A stretch of 50,090 bases of DNA from Opitutia bacterium (GCA_002716045.1 PAZC01000010.1:54691-104780); one strand, 5' to 3'. Numbered from the stretch's first letter, positions 9,344 to 18,110 are shown. The notes: a model not told the origin generated them from the letters alone. Translations and numbers: made by a program.

Positions 9344-10354
9344 CCACTCGACACCTTTCGAATGTACAATCTTTGCTGTATTAGTTTGTCCCTAAAGGAA
9401 CAAGGGTTTCGCCACCGAGCTCTTCGATTCAATCAGTTCGAGAAACTTGAGCGTTCTGCCGCGCTTGAGGCTGTGGGCGAACGGGCATTGGCCAATCTCT
9501 CCACTACCTTGGAGACAATGCATTACGCCAAAGATCTCGGATGGGGCTACCGAATCAGCAGTAGCCTATTTCCACTATTCAATCTTGATAAAGCCAAGGT
9601 GGGATTAGCTGATTTACCGAACCAAGACTTGATAGAGGCGAAATTCAGCGAAATCCATGAATTGATTGGAACTTTATCTCCTCGAGAGTTTCGTATCAGC
9701 TTCCATCCGGATCATTTCAATGTGTTGTGCAGTGAAAATCCAGAGGTGGTGGAACGCACCATTGGAGAGTTGGGACACCATGGCTGGCTGATGGATCGCA
9801 TGGCCGGCCTTGATAGTCGCAACTATTGGTATCCCTTTAACGTTCATATTGGCCGATCTTCCGGTGATCCCGAACAAATAGCAAAAGAGTTTATAAAAAA
9901 CTACGAGCGCCTCGAAGATAGCGTGAAAACAAGACTGGTGGTTGAGAATGAGGACAAAGGCTTATGGACCCCCGACAAATTGCACGAATTAATACATAAG
10001 CCAACGGGCATACCCATAACCTATGACAATTTACATCATGGCTGCAATCCGGGTAAATGGAGTGTGCAACAGGCTTTCCAAGTTTGCGCTGACAGTTGGC
10101 TTTTGCATGAGGTCAATCCATTGTTTCACTATAGTGAAGGTGTGCCCGGTGCGAAAAACCCTCGAGCTCATGCAGGTTTTGGCACCTGCACTCCCAAGTT
10201 GTGGATGAACCGTCATGGCCTAACGAACGATTGCGTGGATCCATATTCCATCGATTTCGATATCGAGCTCAAGGAAAAGGACTTTGCTATCATTCGTATG
10301 AAGGAAGCGGAAGAACAATTGGCAGGAAATACAGACCAGTCACCTCTTTGCTAA
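9341..10354 (+). CDS. uvsE: UV damage endonuclease UvsE (UVDE)
   Basis: 337 residues. UVDE nicks DNA immediately 5' of UV photoproducts and other lesions, starting an alternative excision repair. Visible hallmarks are the N-terminal strand MYNLCCISLSLKEQGFRHR, the diagnostic YRISSSLFPL, FRISFHPDHFNVL, NVHIGRSSGDPEQIA, RLVVENEDKG, ITYDNLHHGCNPG and a final HAGF segment. Together these supply the His/Asp/Glu metal ligands of the TIM-barrel active site. The ATG at 9341 has no clear ribosome-binding site; the ATG at 9362 (MYNLCC) would match family N-termini equally well and would place the palindromes entirely in the leader. It is a stand-alone gene and convergent with the lipoprotein gene. Confidence 0.92.
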   Translation: MPLDTFRMYNLCCISLSLKEQGFRHRALRFNQFEKLERSAALEAVGERALANLSTTLETMHYAKDLGWGYRISSSLFPLFNLDKAKVGLADLPNQDLIEAKFSEIHELIGTLSPREFRISFHPDHFNVLCSENPEVVERTIGELGHHGWLMDRMAGLDSRNYWYPFNVHIGRSSGDPEQIAKEFIKNYERLEDSVKTRLVVENEDKGLWTPDKLHELIHKPTGIPITYDNLHHGCNPGKWSVQQAFQVCADSWLLHEVNPLFHYSEGVPGAKNPRAHAGFGTCTPKLWMNRHGLTNDCVDPYSIDFDIELKEKDFAIIRMKEAEEQLAGNTDQSPLC

Positions 10355-10384
10355 ACGTTGAGGAATGGTAAACTTGAGTTTAAC

Positions 10385-11149
10385 TTACTCCTTCTGGCCC
10401 GCATTGTTTATGTCAAAAAGGTGGCCATGGCTCATGACCACCTGCCGTGGACTGACGAGGTCCAGCCACCCTGCGCGACCTGATACTTTCATGTCCGCAC
10501 CCGAATAGTATAGCGCGGCGGCGACTATGGTGGAGCAAATGTAATCATGACCAATGGCTTTGGCTTCCTTGGGGCGCAAATTGGAGTTCCACACCCCGAA
10601 CATGCCGGAAAAGTCATAACCTATCCAGTTGCCCGCTTTTTCCTGAGATTTTTGCACGAATTCGTGAAAGCGGTCTAAGTCTACCTTGTCCCAGCGATTC
10701 AAACGATAAACGTCGAAACTGTGATCCTTCAGAGTGCACACGTCTTCTTCTGTGTTTGGACCCTTGAATGATTGGCTCGACAGCAATCGCAAGTATTCGC
10801 TCCCTTCGACCTGGGTGAGAATAGCAAGGTGCCCGTAATCCAGCAATCTGTATCCCACGCTGTTCAGGCGACCTCTTGCAATATCACCCCTAGACTCTTT
10901 TGTCGTCATGCGATAAGCAATGACATCGCCTTCGCGCAAGGACTGCATGACGTCGGGAAATCCTTCGTCGCCCTTGTCATAGCCTCCCACCTTATCAAAA
11001 TGTAAGCGTTTTTCTTCGGGAACATCCTTTATGTCTTCCGAGTGCACGGGCTTTTCCATCCAGCGCATCACAAGCAAACCACGGTTGGACTGGGAGCACG
11101 CGGTCCCGGTTAGGCAGATGATCAATAAGAGACCCTGTATGGATTTCAC
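10385..11149 (-). CDS. Lipoprotein, permuted papain-like (YiiX/YebB-type, C92) cysteine hydrolase
   Basis: 254 residues. The N-terminus (MKSIQGLLLIICLTGTACSQ) is a lipoprotein-like signal with Cys18 as likely lipidation site, although the lipobox (GTAC) is imperfect. The body matches the circularly permuted NlpC/P60-papain fold: REGDVIAYR, then the catalytic-His segment YGHLAIL (His107), and the late Cys segment HDYICSTIV (Cys205). His-before-Cys order is what defines the permuted group. Members act as amidases or thioesterases on peptidoglycan-like or lipid substrates; which applies here is not known. No operon partner. Confidence 0.75.
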   Translation of the reverse strand: MKSIQGLLLIICLTGTACSQSNRGLLVMRWMEKPVHSEDIKDVPEEKRLHFDKVGGYDKGDEGFPDVMQSLREGDVIAYRMTTKESRGDIARGRLNSVGYRLLDYGHLAILTQVEGSEYLRLLSSQSFKGPNTEEDVCTLKDHSFDVYRLNRWDKVDLDRFHEFVQKSQEKAGNWIGYDFSGMFGVWNSNLRPKEAKAIGHDYICSTIVAAALYYSGADMKVSGRAGWLDLVSPRQVVMSHGHLFDINNAGQKE

Positions 11150-11167
11150 CTATGCTCTATTGGTTTG

Positions 11168-11233
11168 ATGGAAATTAATCGCATTGGAGATTCGGACGAA
11201 CAAGCAAGCCTCGACCGATTGAAGAAGAACTAA
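11168..11233 (+). pseudogene. Remnant of a sulfatase-HEAT C-terminus
   Basis: A 21-codon frame ends QASLDRLKKN-stop. Nine of these ten residues equal the C-terminus of the sulfatase-HEAT protein ending at 9238 (QAFLDRLKKN). Only the 3' end (about 11201-11233) is alike; sequence further upstream does not match. I read it as the scar of a lost paralogue or of a partial duplication, not as a working gene. Confidence 0.5.
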
Positions 11234-11254
11234 AAAAGTATTCATGCAGGATGC

Positions 11255-11599
11255 TTAAAGCATTATGAGGGTCACGAGAAATTTAAGTCCTAAGTAGATA
11301 AGGAAGGGGAGCGAAATTAAAACTCCAAAGGCTAAAAGCAAAATCCATGACCCTCGCTTAAAGATATTGATTGGCTCACTTTTCTTTTCCTTGATAAGCA
11401 CCTCGGATGCAGATGCTTCATTTCCAGCGCTTGCTTCACCGCCCCGGGAAAGCAGATTTCGTAAGAATAATCTAAGCGGAAGATAGAAGAATCCAATTAC
11501 TGCGACGACCAGTATCAAGCCAACAAAGCCACCGATTAGCAAAATCCATAGAAGGGCTTCATTGGAAAAGTTAAGGGAATCGGCAATGAATTCCATCAA
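11255..11599 (-). CDS. Small two-helix membrane protein, function unknown
   Basis: 114 residues with two strong hydrophobic segments, about residues 16-42 (ALLWILLIGGFVGLILVVAVIGFF) and 84-112 (SWILLLAFGVLISLPFLIYLGL). A polar, Ser/Glu/Lys-rich loop (EASAGNEASASEVLIKEKKSEP) separates them. Both ends would lie on the same side of the membrane. MMEF gives two adjacent ATG starts (11599 or 11596). I recognise no family. It stands alone between two gene remnants and is more AT-rich than the sulfatase genes. Confidence 0.65.
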   Translation of the reverse strand: MMEFIADSLNFSNEALLWILLIGGFVGLILVVAVIGFFYLPLRLFLRNLLSRGGEASAGNEASASEVLIKEKKSEPINIFKRGSWILLLAFGVLISLPFLIYLGLKFLVTLIML

Positions 11600-11682
11600 C
11601 CAAATATTTCCAAGATTGCCTGCCTAGTCAATAGTCGCTTAAATGTCTTTTAGAATATTTTGCCATTAATTTATTTCTGGCG

Positions 11683-11727
11683 CTACTTCGCCTTCTTGAC
11701 CAGCGCGACAGCTTTTTCGGCGAAGCC
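11683..11727 (-). pseudogene. Remnant of a SASA-type esterase C-terminus
   Basis: Read on the minus strand, the segment encodes FAEKAVALVKKAK-stop, matching the end of the esterase at 13132-13812 (FAEKAVELVKKGK-stop) in 11 of 13 residues. At the DNA level it is almost identical over about 36 bases. Similarity breaks off at GGCGAAGC, where a plus-strand sulfatase-tail remnant begins. No upstream part of the gene remains. Confidence 0.6.
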
Positions 11728-11754
11728 TTCCTCGAGAGGTTGGAGAAGGACTAG
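11722..11754 (+). pseudogene. Second remnant of a sulfatase-HEAT C-terminus
   Basis: The codons read EAFLERLEKD-stop, a conservative match to QAFLDRLKKN at the end of the sulfatase-HEAT gene (9238). It overlaps the esterase remnant tail-to-tail at a shared GCGAAGC. Together they look like a recombination junction between the 3' ends of two gene copies that have otherwise been lost. The rest of 11600-11785 shows nothing else recognisable. Confidence 0.5.
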
Positions 11755-11785
11755 TTAAAGCGCTTGGCTTGCTTGAAAGCTTGTT

Positions 11786-13066
11786 TCACTTGGTCTTCTT
11801 GAAGAAACGCCAATTACGATCAATTATGAGTCTGGCTCCCCTCGCAAAGGAAAAATAACTATAGGCCCACTGAATCAGGACGATGATCCTGTTCTTGAAT
11901 CCGCTGAGATAAAAAATGTGAATGAAAAGCCAAGTGATCCATGCAAGGAAGCCGCTGAACCGCAAAGTGCCCAGCTCGGCTATTGCCTTCTTTCGTCCAA
12001 TGGTCGCCATTTGTCCCTTGTCTTTGTAGCGGAAATTTATCCGAGGCCTCGAGTTTAGCTCGTTGAGGATATTTTTGGCTATGTGCCTTCCTTGCTGCAT
12101 GGCTACTGGTGCGATTGCAGGCAAGGCTTTGCCATCTTCTCCTGCAAAGTAAGCCTGATCGCCAGCCACGAATACCTCTGGAGAATTTTTCAAGCTCAGG
12201 TCTTTTTCCACAATGATTCTGTTTTGCTGATCGACCTCTACCTCCATTTGTGCCCCAATCCTTGATCCTTTTACTCCAGCGGCCCACAATACGGTAGCCG
12301 AAGATATCCTCTCTTTACCAACCATGACCGAGTTTTCGGTAAGTTTAGTCACGGGGCTTTCCGTCCAGATTTGCACACCTAAACTTTCAAGATCCCGAGC
12401 AGCCCGGCTAGATAATTTCTCATCAAAGCTGTGGAGGATTCTCGAACCGGCCTCTATCAAGATGATACGAGTAAGTTTTGGATCGATGCTTCTGAAATCA
12501 CGGGCCAAGGTGAACCTGGACATTTCACCAATTGCTCCCGCAAGCTCAACTCCCGTCGGCCCGCCACCAACGACCACAAAGGTAAGTAACTTCTTTCTTT
12601 CGCTTAGATCTTTTTCTATTTCAGCTTTTTCAAAGGCAATCATTATGCGTCTTCTTATTTCGGTCGCTTGGGCAAGTGTCTTGAGCCCGGGCGCATGCTC
12701 TTCCCAAGCCTCGTTTCCGAAATAATTGTGGGTGGCCCCCGCTCCCAAGATCAAATAATCGTACGAGTAATTTCCCTGATGGCCGCAAGCCAGCTTCTCT
12801 TTTAGGTTGATCGAATTGATTTCGTCCTGAACGACCTTGGTGTTCGCGAAATCACTCAGCAAGCTCCTTATGGGAACTGCAATTTCGGCCGGACTCAATC
12901 CTGCTACGGCAACCTGATAAAGCAATGGTTGGAAAAGATGATGATTTGCTCGGTCCACCAAGGTCACTTTAATGCCATGGCTATTGCCAAGGATTTTGGC
13001 CGCATTTATACCAACGAATCCCCCTCCGATTATGACGATACTTTTCTTCTCAATCATAGCATCCAT
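11786..13066 (-). CDS. ndh: Type-II NADH dehydrogenase (NDH-2)
   Basis: Single-subunit FAD enzyme that passes electrons from NADH to quinone at the inner face of the membrane without pumping protons. Two Rossmann motifs are visible: IVIIGGGFVGINAAKIL near the N-terminus (FAD) and FVVVGGGPTGVELAGAI near residue 166 (NADH). NDH-2-typical HHLFQPLLYQVAVAGLSPAEIA, VLWAAGVKG and FVAGDQAYF with QQGRHIAKNI follow. The C-terminal part (FSGFLAWITWLFIHIFYLSGFKNR) is the hydrophobic membrane-anchoring segment. The ATG at 13057 (MIEKKSIVI) is an equally good start. It implies aerobic or otherwise quinone-linked respiration. No operon partner. Confidence 0.92.
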   Translation of the reverse strand: MDAMIEKKSIVIIGGGFVGINAAKILGNSHGIKVTLVDRANHHLFQPLLYQVAVAGLSPAEIAVPIRSLLSDFANTKVVQDEINSINLKEKLACGHQGNYSYDYLILGAGATHNYFGNEAWEEHAPGLKTLAQATEIRRRIMIAFEKAEIEKDLSERKKLLTFVVVGGGPTGVELAGAIGEMSRFTLARDFRSIDPKLTRIILIEAGSRILHSFDEKLSSRAARDLESLGVQIWTESPVTKLTENSVMVGKERISSATVLWAAGVKGSRIGAQMEVEVDQQNRIIVEKDLSLKNSPEVFVAGDQAYFAGEDGKALPAIAPVAMQQGRHIAKNILNELNSRPRINFRYKDKGQMATIGRKKAIAELGTLRFSGFLAWITWLFIHIFYLSGFKNRIIVLIQWAYSYFSFARGARLIIDRNWRFFKKTK

Positions 13067-13131
13067 TTTTCAGGCCTAAGCTTGCCTCCCATTTTATCTA
13101 AAGGATTCGGCCAGCTGGAGTTAGGTTTTGC

Positions 13132-13812
13132 TCACTTCCCCTTCTTGACCAGCTCGACAGCTTTTTCGGCGAAGCGTTTGCCTAGTTCGGCGTAGCCTTC
13201 CTTGTTGTAGTGGAGGCCGTCCTTGGGACCGTTGAGGTCGTCGGTGTCGACCCATGCCCCGCGCGGATTTTTTTCCGCCACGGCGACCTGTGCCTTGCGG
13301 ACTTCCATCCAGTGGGACTTGCCGGGGTTCTTGTTCATGCAGTCGCTGAGGCGTCCGATCACGAAGTTGAGGTCGTCGCGCCCGAGATCGTCGCTGAGTT
13401 GCTGGACCAGTCCAGCGAAGCTTTTCTCGTAAACTTCACCGTGGCGTTCCTTGGCGTCGCGTTCGCCCTGCATCCAGACAAAGGTCACGGTGTCATACTT
13501 TTTATCACCGACGGCTTTCTTGACCGCGGTCATGAGCCTGTCGTAAAGAGCGCCGTCTGCCTTGGGACCGTCTCCCTTGGCGGGCTTCCATGCCTTGTAC
13601 CAGCGCCGAATGGGTTCGCCGCCTTTGGCGTTCTTGACCACGATGCACTCATCGGGGGCGAGCAGTTTCTTCACCGTTGGGGTAAAGGAGACGTTGGGAT
13701 TGAGCCCCGCCATGTTGGACTGGCCTGAGAGTATGAAAAGGTGCGCCTTGCCCCACAGGGAAGATCCCGCGAGCAAAGTTACGCAGAGAATGATCGGTAA
13801 GGTTGGTTTCAT
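13132..13812 (-). CDS. Secreted SASA/SGNH-type carbohydrate acetylesterase
   Basis: 226 residues from the ATG at 13810-13812, the start of a signal peptide (MKPTLPIILCVTLLAGSSLWGKA); the frame extends further upstream but without coding character. LFILSGQSNMAG holds the nucleophile Ser, FVWMQGERDA matches the family's block III and GLHYNKEGY supplies the catalytic His. The family (sialate O-acetylesterase-like, SASA) removes O-acetyl groups from sugars; the substrate here is unknown. A second, longer member lies at 15046. The final 13 codons are duplicated as a remnant at 11683-11727. Confidence 0.88.
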   Translation of the reverse strand: MKPTLPIILCVTLLAGSSLWGKAHLFILSGQSNMAGLNPNVSFTPTVKKLLAPDECIVVKNAKGGEPIRRWYKAWKPAKGDGPKADGALYDRLMTAVKKAVGDKKYDTVTFVWMQGERDAKERHGEVYEKSFAGLVQQLSDDLGRDDLNFVIGRLSDCMNKNPGKSHWMEVRKAQVAVAEKNPRGAWVDTDDLNGPKDGLHYNKEGYAELGKRFAEKAVELVKKGK

Positions 13813-13951
13813 GGTTTGGTAATATAGTGTTGGTGCAGAGCCACAAATCACTTTCCGGTCGATGAATGGCAAACCCGAAAACGGGACGCATGAATATTCG
13901 CAAGGTGAATGAATCGATGGAAATACATCAGCGAGTTGCATGCACCTCAGG

Positions 13952-13981
13952 TTGACACTTTGCCTCATAAGGCGCTAGAAA
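13952..13981 (+). promoter_or_regulatory. Candidate sigma-70-type promoter for the secreted PrcB-like protein
   Basis: TTGACA at 13952-13957 is followed after 18 nt by TAGAAA, a weak -10. AAGGA lies near 13990, at proper distance from the ATG at 14001. The -35 is perfect and the -10 poor, so this is tentative. Confidence 0.3.
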
Positions 13982-14000
13982 AGTCACAAAAGGAAATCAC

Positions 14001-15023
14001 ATGGACAACTGCAAAGCATATATTTCTCCATTTTTCATCCTGAGCGCCTGCTTGGCTTTCCTGTCACCGCTTGTGGCGGTCGATGATGAAAAAGCTCTGT
14101 TTCAGGAACTCAAGGGATTAAAAGTCCCTGATCTCAAGCTTGGCGAAGGCAGCGTCGTTAGGCCTACGCAGATTGAAAAGCGGAAGGACCTCAAGGAGCT
14201 CTTGGGCAAGGGCAAGGAAATGCTTCAACTGCGCAAGACAGTTGATTTCGAGAAACAGAAGGTTCTTGTGTTTCGTTGGAGTGGCTCGGGTCAGGACAGC
14301 TTGACTGTCATGACGGAGCCCAACGAGAAAATGCCTGACCAACCACACTTTGTCTTTCACTACAAGCGTGGCTTGACCAAGGACCTGCGCCCTCATGCCA
14401 AAGTTTACCTCTTGCCCGCGAAATCGATGTGGAAAGTGCTTCAGGTCAAGCCGGGCGAGCCATTGGTCGCAGTTCGGGCCAAGCCTGTGCCTGCAAAACC
14501 AGTTCCTCCCAAGGTGCAGGTTGCTCCTAAAAAGATTGTCCCGAACATAAAGCTTCAGCAACGCATCGTGCCGGCTCCCGTGCCTGCGCCTCCGATTATT
14601 CGCGATATCAAGCCCGGCGTGATTCGCGGTGGATTGAAGCCCGGCGTTCCACGGAACGCAGGGCTCCGTAGCATGAGGGTTTACCAGCAATGGACTGGAT
14701 TTCTGCCGAATGGTGCACCTAGCATACCGTTGCCGAAAAAAGGTTACGTGAATGACCGGGAGTCTTGGCTCGAGTTATGGCATGCCTGGCGTCCGACCGA
14801 GAAGGTGCCGGAAGTGGATTTTCAAAATGAAATTGTATTCGTTGGCGCCTTGCAGGACAAGTTGCGGGTTTATGTCAGAGCCATGAAAACGGAAGCCGGA
14901 GAGGCGACCATCAGTGTGAATGGCTCCGGTACTAGCAAAGGTTTGAGTTACTCTTTTGCCAAGGTCATGCGGGCTGGCTTGATCAGCATCAATGGGCAGC
15001 GCTTGCCCGGCGCTCCCGACTGA
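14001..15023 (+). CDS. Secreted protein with two PrcB-like modules joined by a Pro/Lys linker
   Basis: 340 residues with a signal peptide (SPFFILSACLAFLSPLVAV). Residues about 55-146 and 245-335 look like two divergent copies of one module. Each has a charged helix (KDLKELL / DRESWLELW), then a VDF-led strand (VDFEKQKVLVF at 81-91; VDFQNEIVFVG at 272-282), then paired strands (DSLTVMTE / DKLRVYVRAM). This layout recalls the PrcB C-terminal domain family, which I infer and cannot confirm. Residues 155-225 between them are rich in Pro, Lys and Val and probably unstructured. AAGGA at 13990 supports the ATG at 14001. It is followed 22 nt later by a SASA esterase, so the two are likely co-transcribed. 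Confidence 0.8.
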   Translation: MDNCKAYISPFFILSACLAFLSPLVAVDDEKALFQELKGLKVPDLKLGEGSVVRPTQIEKRKDLKELLGKGKEMLQLRKTVDFEKQKVLVFRWSGSGQDSLTVMTEPNEKMPDQPHFVFHYKRGLTKDLRPHAKVYLLPAKSMWKVLQVKPGEPLVAVRAKPVPAKPVPPKVQVAPKKIVPNIKLQQRIVPAPVPAPPIIRDIKPGVIRGGLKPGVPRNAGLRSMRVYQQWTGFLPNGAPSIPLPKKGYVNDRESWLELWHAWRPTEKVPEVDFQNEIVFVGALQDKLRVYVRAMKTEAGEATISVNGSGTSKGLSYSFAKVMRAGLISINGQRLPGAPD

Positions 15024-15045
15024 TTGTCCTCAGCTGGTTTCCTCG

Positions 15046-16005
15046 ATGACCAAAGGCCTGCGGTACCTTCTCGTTCTGGTCGCATGTCTGGGGTTTTCCG
15101 TCCAGGCCAAGAATAGCTTCAAGGTATTCCTGCTGGCCGGCCAGTCCAACATGGAAGGGCAAGGCGTGGTCGACCTGGACCATCCCAAGTATTACAATGG
15201 GGGCAAAGGCATTCTCAATCGGGTGATGTCCGATCCAACCAAGGCTAGGCGATATGCGCACCTGAAGGACGAAGACGGTAACTGGGTGGTGCGCGACGAT
15301 GCCTTCATCCGTTTCCGTAACAAGCAAGGCGTGATGGCCGGTGGAGTGAGCATTGGCTTCACGGGATACGGAAGTGATCAGAGCCGCCACCACATCGGAC
15401 CGGAGTTGCAGATCGGCCATGTTTTGGGAGATGCCCACAGGGAACCTATTCTTTTGATCAAGACCGCATGGGGAGGCAAAAGTCTCTACAAGGACTTTCG
15501 TCCGCCTTCCGCTGGCGGCGAGACGGGCGAGTATTACAAGAAGATGTTGGCCGAGGTGAAGGAGGCCCTCGCAGCGGTGGACAAGGAGTTTCCGGCTCTA
15601 AAAGGGCGCGAGCCTGAATGGGCCGGATTCCTCTGGCAGCAAGGTTGGAATGACATGTTCGATTCGAAGGCCCTGACCGAGTATGAAGAGAACCTCGTCC
15701 ATCTCGTCAACGACCTGCGGAAGGAATTCAAGAGCCCCAAGTTGCCCGTCGTAATCGGGGAACTGGGCAATGGTGGTTCGAAGGCGGGAGCCAACATGCT
15801 GGCCATTCGGGCCGCTCAAAAGGCAGCTGCCGAACACAAGGGTTTCAAGGGCAATGTGAAATTCGTGAGTACCACGGCATTCGCCCGCCCCAAGGAGGAA
15901 TCCCCCAACATGGGGCACGGCCACCACTGGTTCGGCAATGCGGAAAGCTACTTTCTTATTGGGGATGCCCTCGGCAAGGGCATGCTGGAATTACTCAGAC
16001 CTTAG
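15046..16005 (+). CDS. Secreted SASA-type carbohydrate acetylesterase
   Basis: 319 residues from the ATG at 15046, which begins a signal peptide (MTKGLRYLLVLVACLGFSVQAK). Key motifs are FLLAGQSNMEGQG (nucleophile Ser), IGPELQIGHVLGD, LLIKTAWGGKSL, GFLWQQGWND and, near the end, GHGHHWFGNAESYFLIGDALG with the catalytic-His region. It is the longer, Verrucomicrobia/Planctomycetes-typical form of the sialate O-acetylesterase-like family and probably deacetylates a polysaccharide outside the cytoplasm. Convergent with the heme receptor, 61 nt between stops with no clear terminator. Confidence 0.9.
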   Translation: MTKGLRYLLVLVACLGFSVQAKNSFKVFLLAGQSNMEGQGVVDLDHPKYYNGGKGILNRVMSDPTKARRYAHLKDEDGNWVVRDDAFIRFRNKQGVMAGGVSIGFTGYGSDQSRHHIGPELQIGHVLGDAHREPILLIKTAWGGKSLYKDFRPPSAGGETGEYYKKMLAEVKEALAAVDKEFPALKGREPEWAGFLWQQGWNDMFDSKALTEYEENLVHLVNDLRKEFKSPKLPVVIGELGNGGSKAGANMLAIRAAQKAAAEHKGFKGNVKFVSTTAFARPKEESPNMGHGHHWFGNAESYFLIGDALGKGMLELLRP

Positions 16006-16066
16006 GTGGATTTTCAGGTTGGGTTCTTGGATTGGGTATCACCTTTAATCTTTTGGGGATAGGCTA

Positions 16067-18079
16067 TTAAAATTCATACGATACCTTTGCCACAAAGCTA
16101 CGTCCTTCTTCGAGCAAGCTTGCGAATCGTTTTGTATACGCCTTGTCGAAAACGTTATCGATTCCAAGGTCGATCGTCAATGATTCCAGTCCCTCGTTCT
16201 CAGGTCTCCATCTGTAATAGATGCTATGCATGTCATAGCCGCTGGTAGCGGTATCATTCGCGCCGACTTTGTCGTTAGCCTCGGCAAATCGGGCTCGCCA
16301 GCCAATCACCCCATTGGATGAGGCCAACTTGTATGAAATACCGGTGAACAGGGTCAGAGGAACGTTATTGGACAAGTATTCGCCTGTGGCGTCGTTTTCC
16401 GCTTCGACGCAGGACAGTCCTAACTTTGTGGTGAGAGAATCTTGCTCGTACTCGCCTTCCAATTCCCAGCCATGTATTTTGGCTTTGGGTATGTTTAGGA
16501 TCGTTGTAGTGCCTGCAAAGACGTTCACTTCCGAAGTGATGAAATCTTTTCCATCGCTGGTAAACCAAGATGCCTTTACTTGCCCTTTATCCTCGGCGAA
16601 GGAGTATCCGGTTCCAAGTTCAATGGTGGTTACTCTTTCCGGCTTTAGGCTGGGGTTAGCTATGAAGTTGTTGTCAGGAAAGGCAAAGGGAATGCCTGGA
16701 AAATGCAGACCCGAAGAATATATTTCGGTCAAGTTTGGAGCCCTGAATGCCTGTGCCCAACTGCCAAAGAAAACTATCGCTTCCGATGGCTTGTAGCTCA
16801 AGGAGAGTTTGGGAGACAATTCATTCTCATCCTGAGAGTTCCCATTCTCATCATTACTTTCGTATTGATCAAAACGAGCTGCGGGTATGATCAGGAATTT
16901 GCCAGATTCGGCATCCAAGCTGATTTCATCTTGAAAATAGAAGCCGTAATTGGTGGCCTCTCCATTAGGTACGCCAGGGCGTTTTCCTGTGGTAGAACTG
17001 TATCCTGTTTGTTCATCCGTGAAAATTTCGAACCCATAGGAGATGACTTGGGTGTTCGTGTCGCTTGCCGATAGGGTAGTCTGGTTGTCGAAGGCAAAGC
17101 CAAGCGTGTTGAGTTCCCTGCTTTGAATTCGACCTGCATTGGCACCCGTTAGATTAGTTTCCTCGATCTCTGTGTCATTGTAATAAAGGTGTAAGTCTGG
17201 ATTCATCCATGACTGGTTTTCAAATGAATACTTAACGCTGAATCGATTGTCCTTGATTTCCTTGTCAACAAGGGGATTTGACGTGCTTAAGGCACTGGAC
17301 CCATTAGTAGGTTCCTGACCGTCATTATTGAATATCTGTGCTTGAAACTTTAACTTTTGCAGGTCGTTTGGAGAGTATCCTGCCTTTAACAGGGTCTGCA
17401 GCACTCGATCATCGGTGGAAAGCGAGTTGCTGCCTCCTTGATTTATATTGCCCGAGTCTCGATACGAGAAACTTCCCAATAGGTCCCAGTCGCCACTACG
17501 ACCAAACCGTGTTATGGTTGGAGAATATTCGCTGTTGGCACTGCGGTAGCCAAGCGACGCGAGGCCTCCGCTGCTTTGGCCTGGGGCAAGGAGATCAGAG
17601 GCTTCGATTGTTTCAAAGGCCACAACGCCGCCAACGGCACTGCCTCCATAGATTGCAGAAGAGGCTCCTTTGACGATCTCAACTGATTTTATCAGTGAAG
17701 GATCTATGAAGAAGCGGCCGTCATGAGCGGAATAAAAGTTCTGGCGGCGACCATCCATAAGTGTGAGGATCGCTTCATCGTCAAATCCTCTAATGGATAT
17801 GGTCTGTCCATTTCGGCGAGGACCGTCATCCACTTCCACGCCTGGAGTAAATTCAAACAGATCGCCAATGTCTCCTGCCAAAGTCATACCGGGGGCTCTG
17901 GCGTCTATCTTGGAAACTATCGACGGTACATCGAAACTCGATTGCGGGCTCCGGGTGGCGTATATCGTTATTTCTTCCAGCGAAATAGGTTTTTTCTCTT
18001 CCTGAGCCAAAGTAAGTGAATGGCTGGATATCAATGAGAGTGTGCCCAAGCAGGCCAATTGCAATAGTAGTCGTCGCAT
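16067..18079 (-). CDS. TonB-dependent heme/hemoglobin receptor
   Basis: 670 residues. Signal peptide (to about LTLAQ26), TonB-box-like EEITIYATRSP (35-45), plug domain about 50-165 (ISIRGFDDEAILTLMDGRR, GASSAIYGGSAVGGVV), then a 22-strand-type outer-membrane barrel ending in a terminal Phe (FVAKVSYEF). The heme-receptor signature is present: a FRAP box (445-448) and an NPSL box (475-478, variant of NPNL), with His459 between them, the position used for heme in HemR/HmuR-type receptors. It takes up heme using TonB energy. A strong AAAGGAG lies before the ATG. hemP and a Fur-like box lie directly upstream, supporting the substrate call. No ABC transporter for heme is in the window. Confidence 0.9.
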   Translation of the reverse strand: MRRLLLQLACLGTLSLISSHSLTLAQEEKKPISLEEITIYATRSPQSSFDVPSIVSKIDARAPGMTLAGDIGDLFEFTPGVEVDDGPRRNGQTISIRGFDDEAILTLMDGRRQNFYSAHDGRFFIDPSLIKSVEIVKGASSAIYGGSAVGGVVAFETIEASDLLAPGQSSGGLASLGYRSANSEYSPTITRFGRSGDWDLLGSFSYRDSGNINQGGSNSLSTDDRVLQTLLKAGYSPNDLQKLKFQAQIFNNDGQEPTNGSSALSTSNPLVDKEIKDNRFSVKYSFENQSWMNPDLHLYYNDTEIEETNLTGANAGRIQSRELNTLGFAFDNQTTLSASDTNTQVISYGFEIFTDEQTGYSSTTGKRPGVPNGEATNYGFYFQDEISLDAESGKFLIIPAARFDQYESNDENGNSQDENELSPKLSLSYKPSEAIVFFGSWAQAFRAPNLTEIYSSGLHFPGIPFAFPDNNFIANPSLKPERVTTIELGTGYSFAEDKGQVKASWFTSDGKDFITSEVNVFAGTTTILNIPKAKIHGWELEGEYEQDSLTTKLGLSCVEAENDATGEYLSNNVPLTLFTGISYKLASSNGVIGWRARFAEANDKVGANDTATSGYDMHSIYYRWRPENEGLESLTIDLGIDNVFDKAYTKRFASLLEEGRSFVAKVSYEF

Positions 18080-18110
18080 AGTTTTCTCCTTTTTGTTTCA
18101 TCTGCGCTTT

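Noticed and set aside
10360-10385. TAAACT-TG-AGTTTA palindrome between uvsE and the lipoprotein gene
   Set aside because: Two-nucleotide loop and no T-run, so it does not look like a terminator; too short to call an operator.
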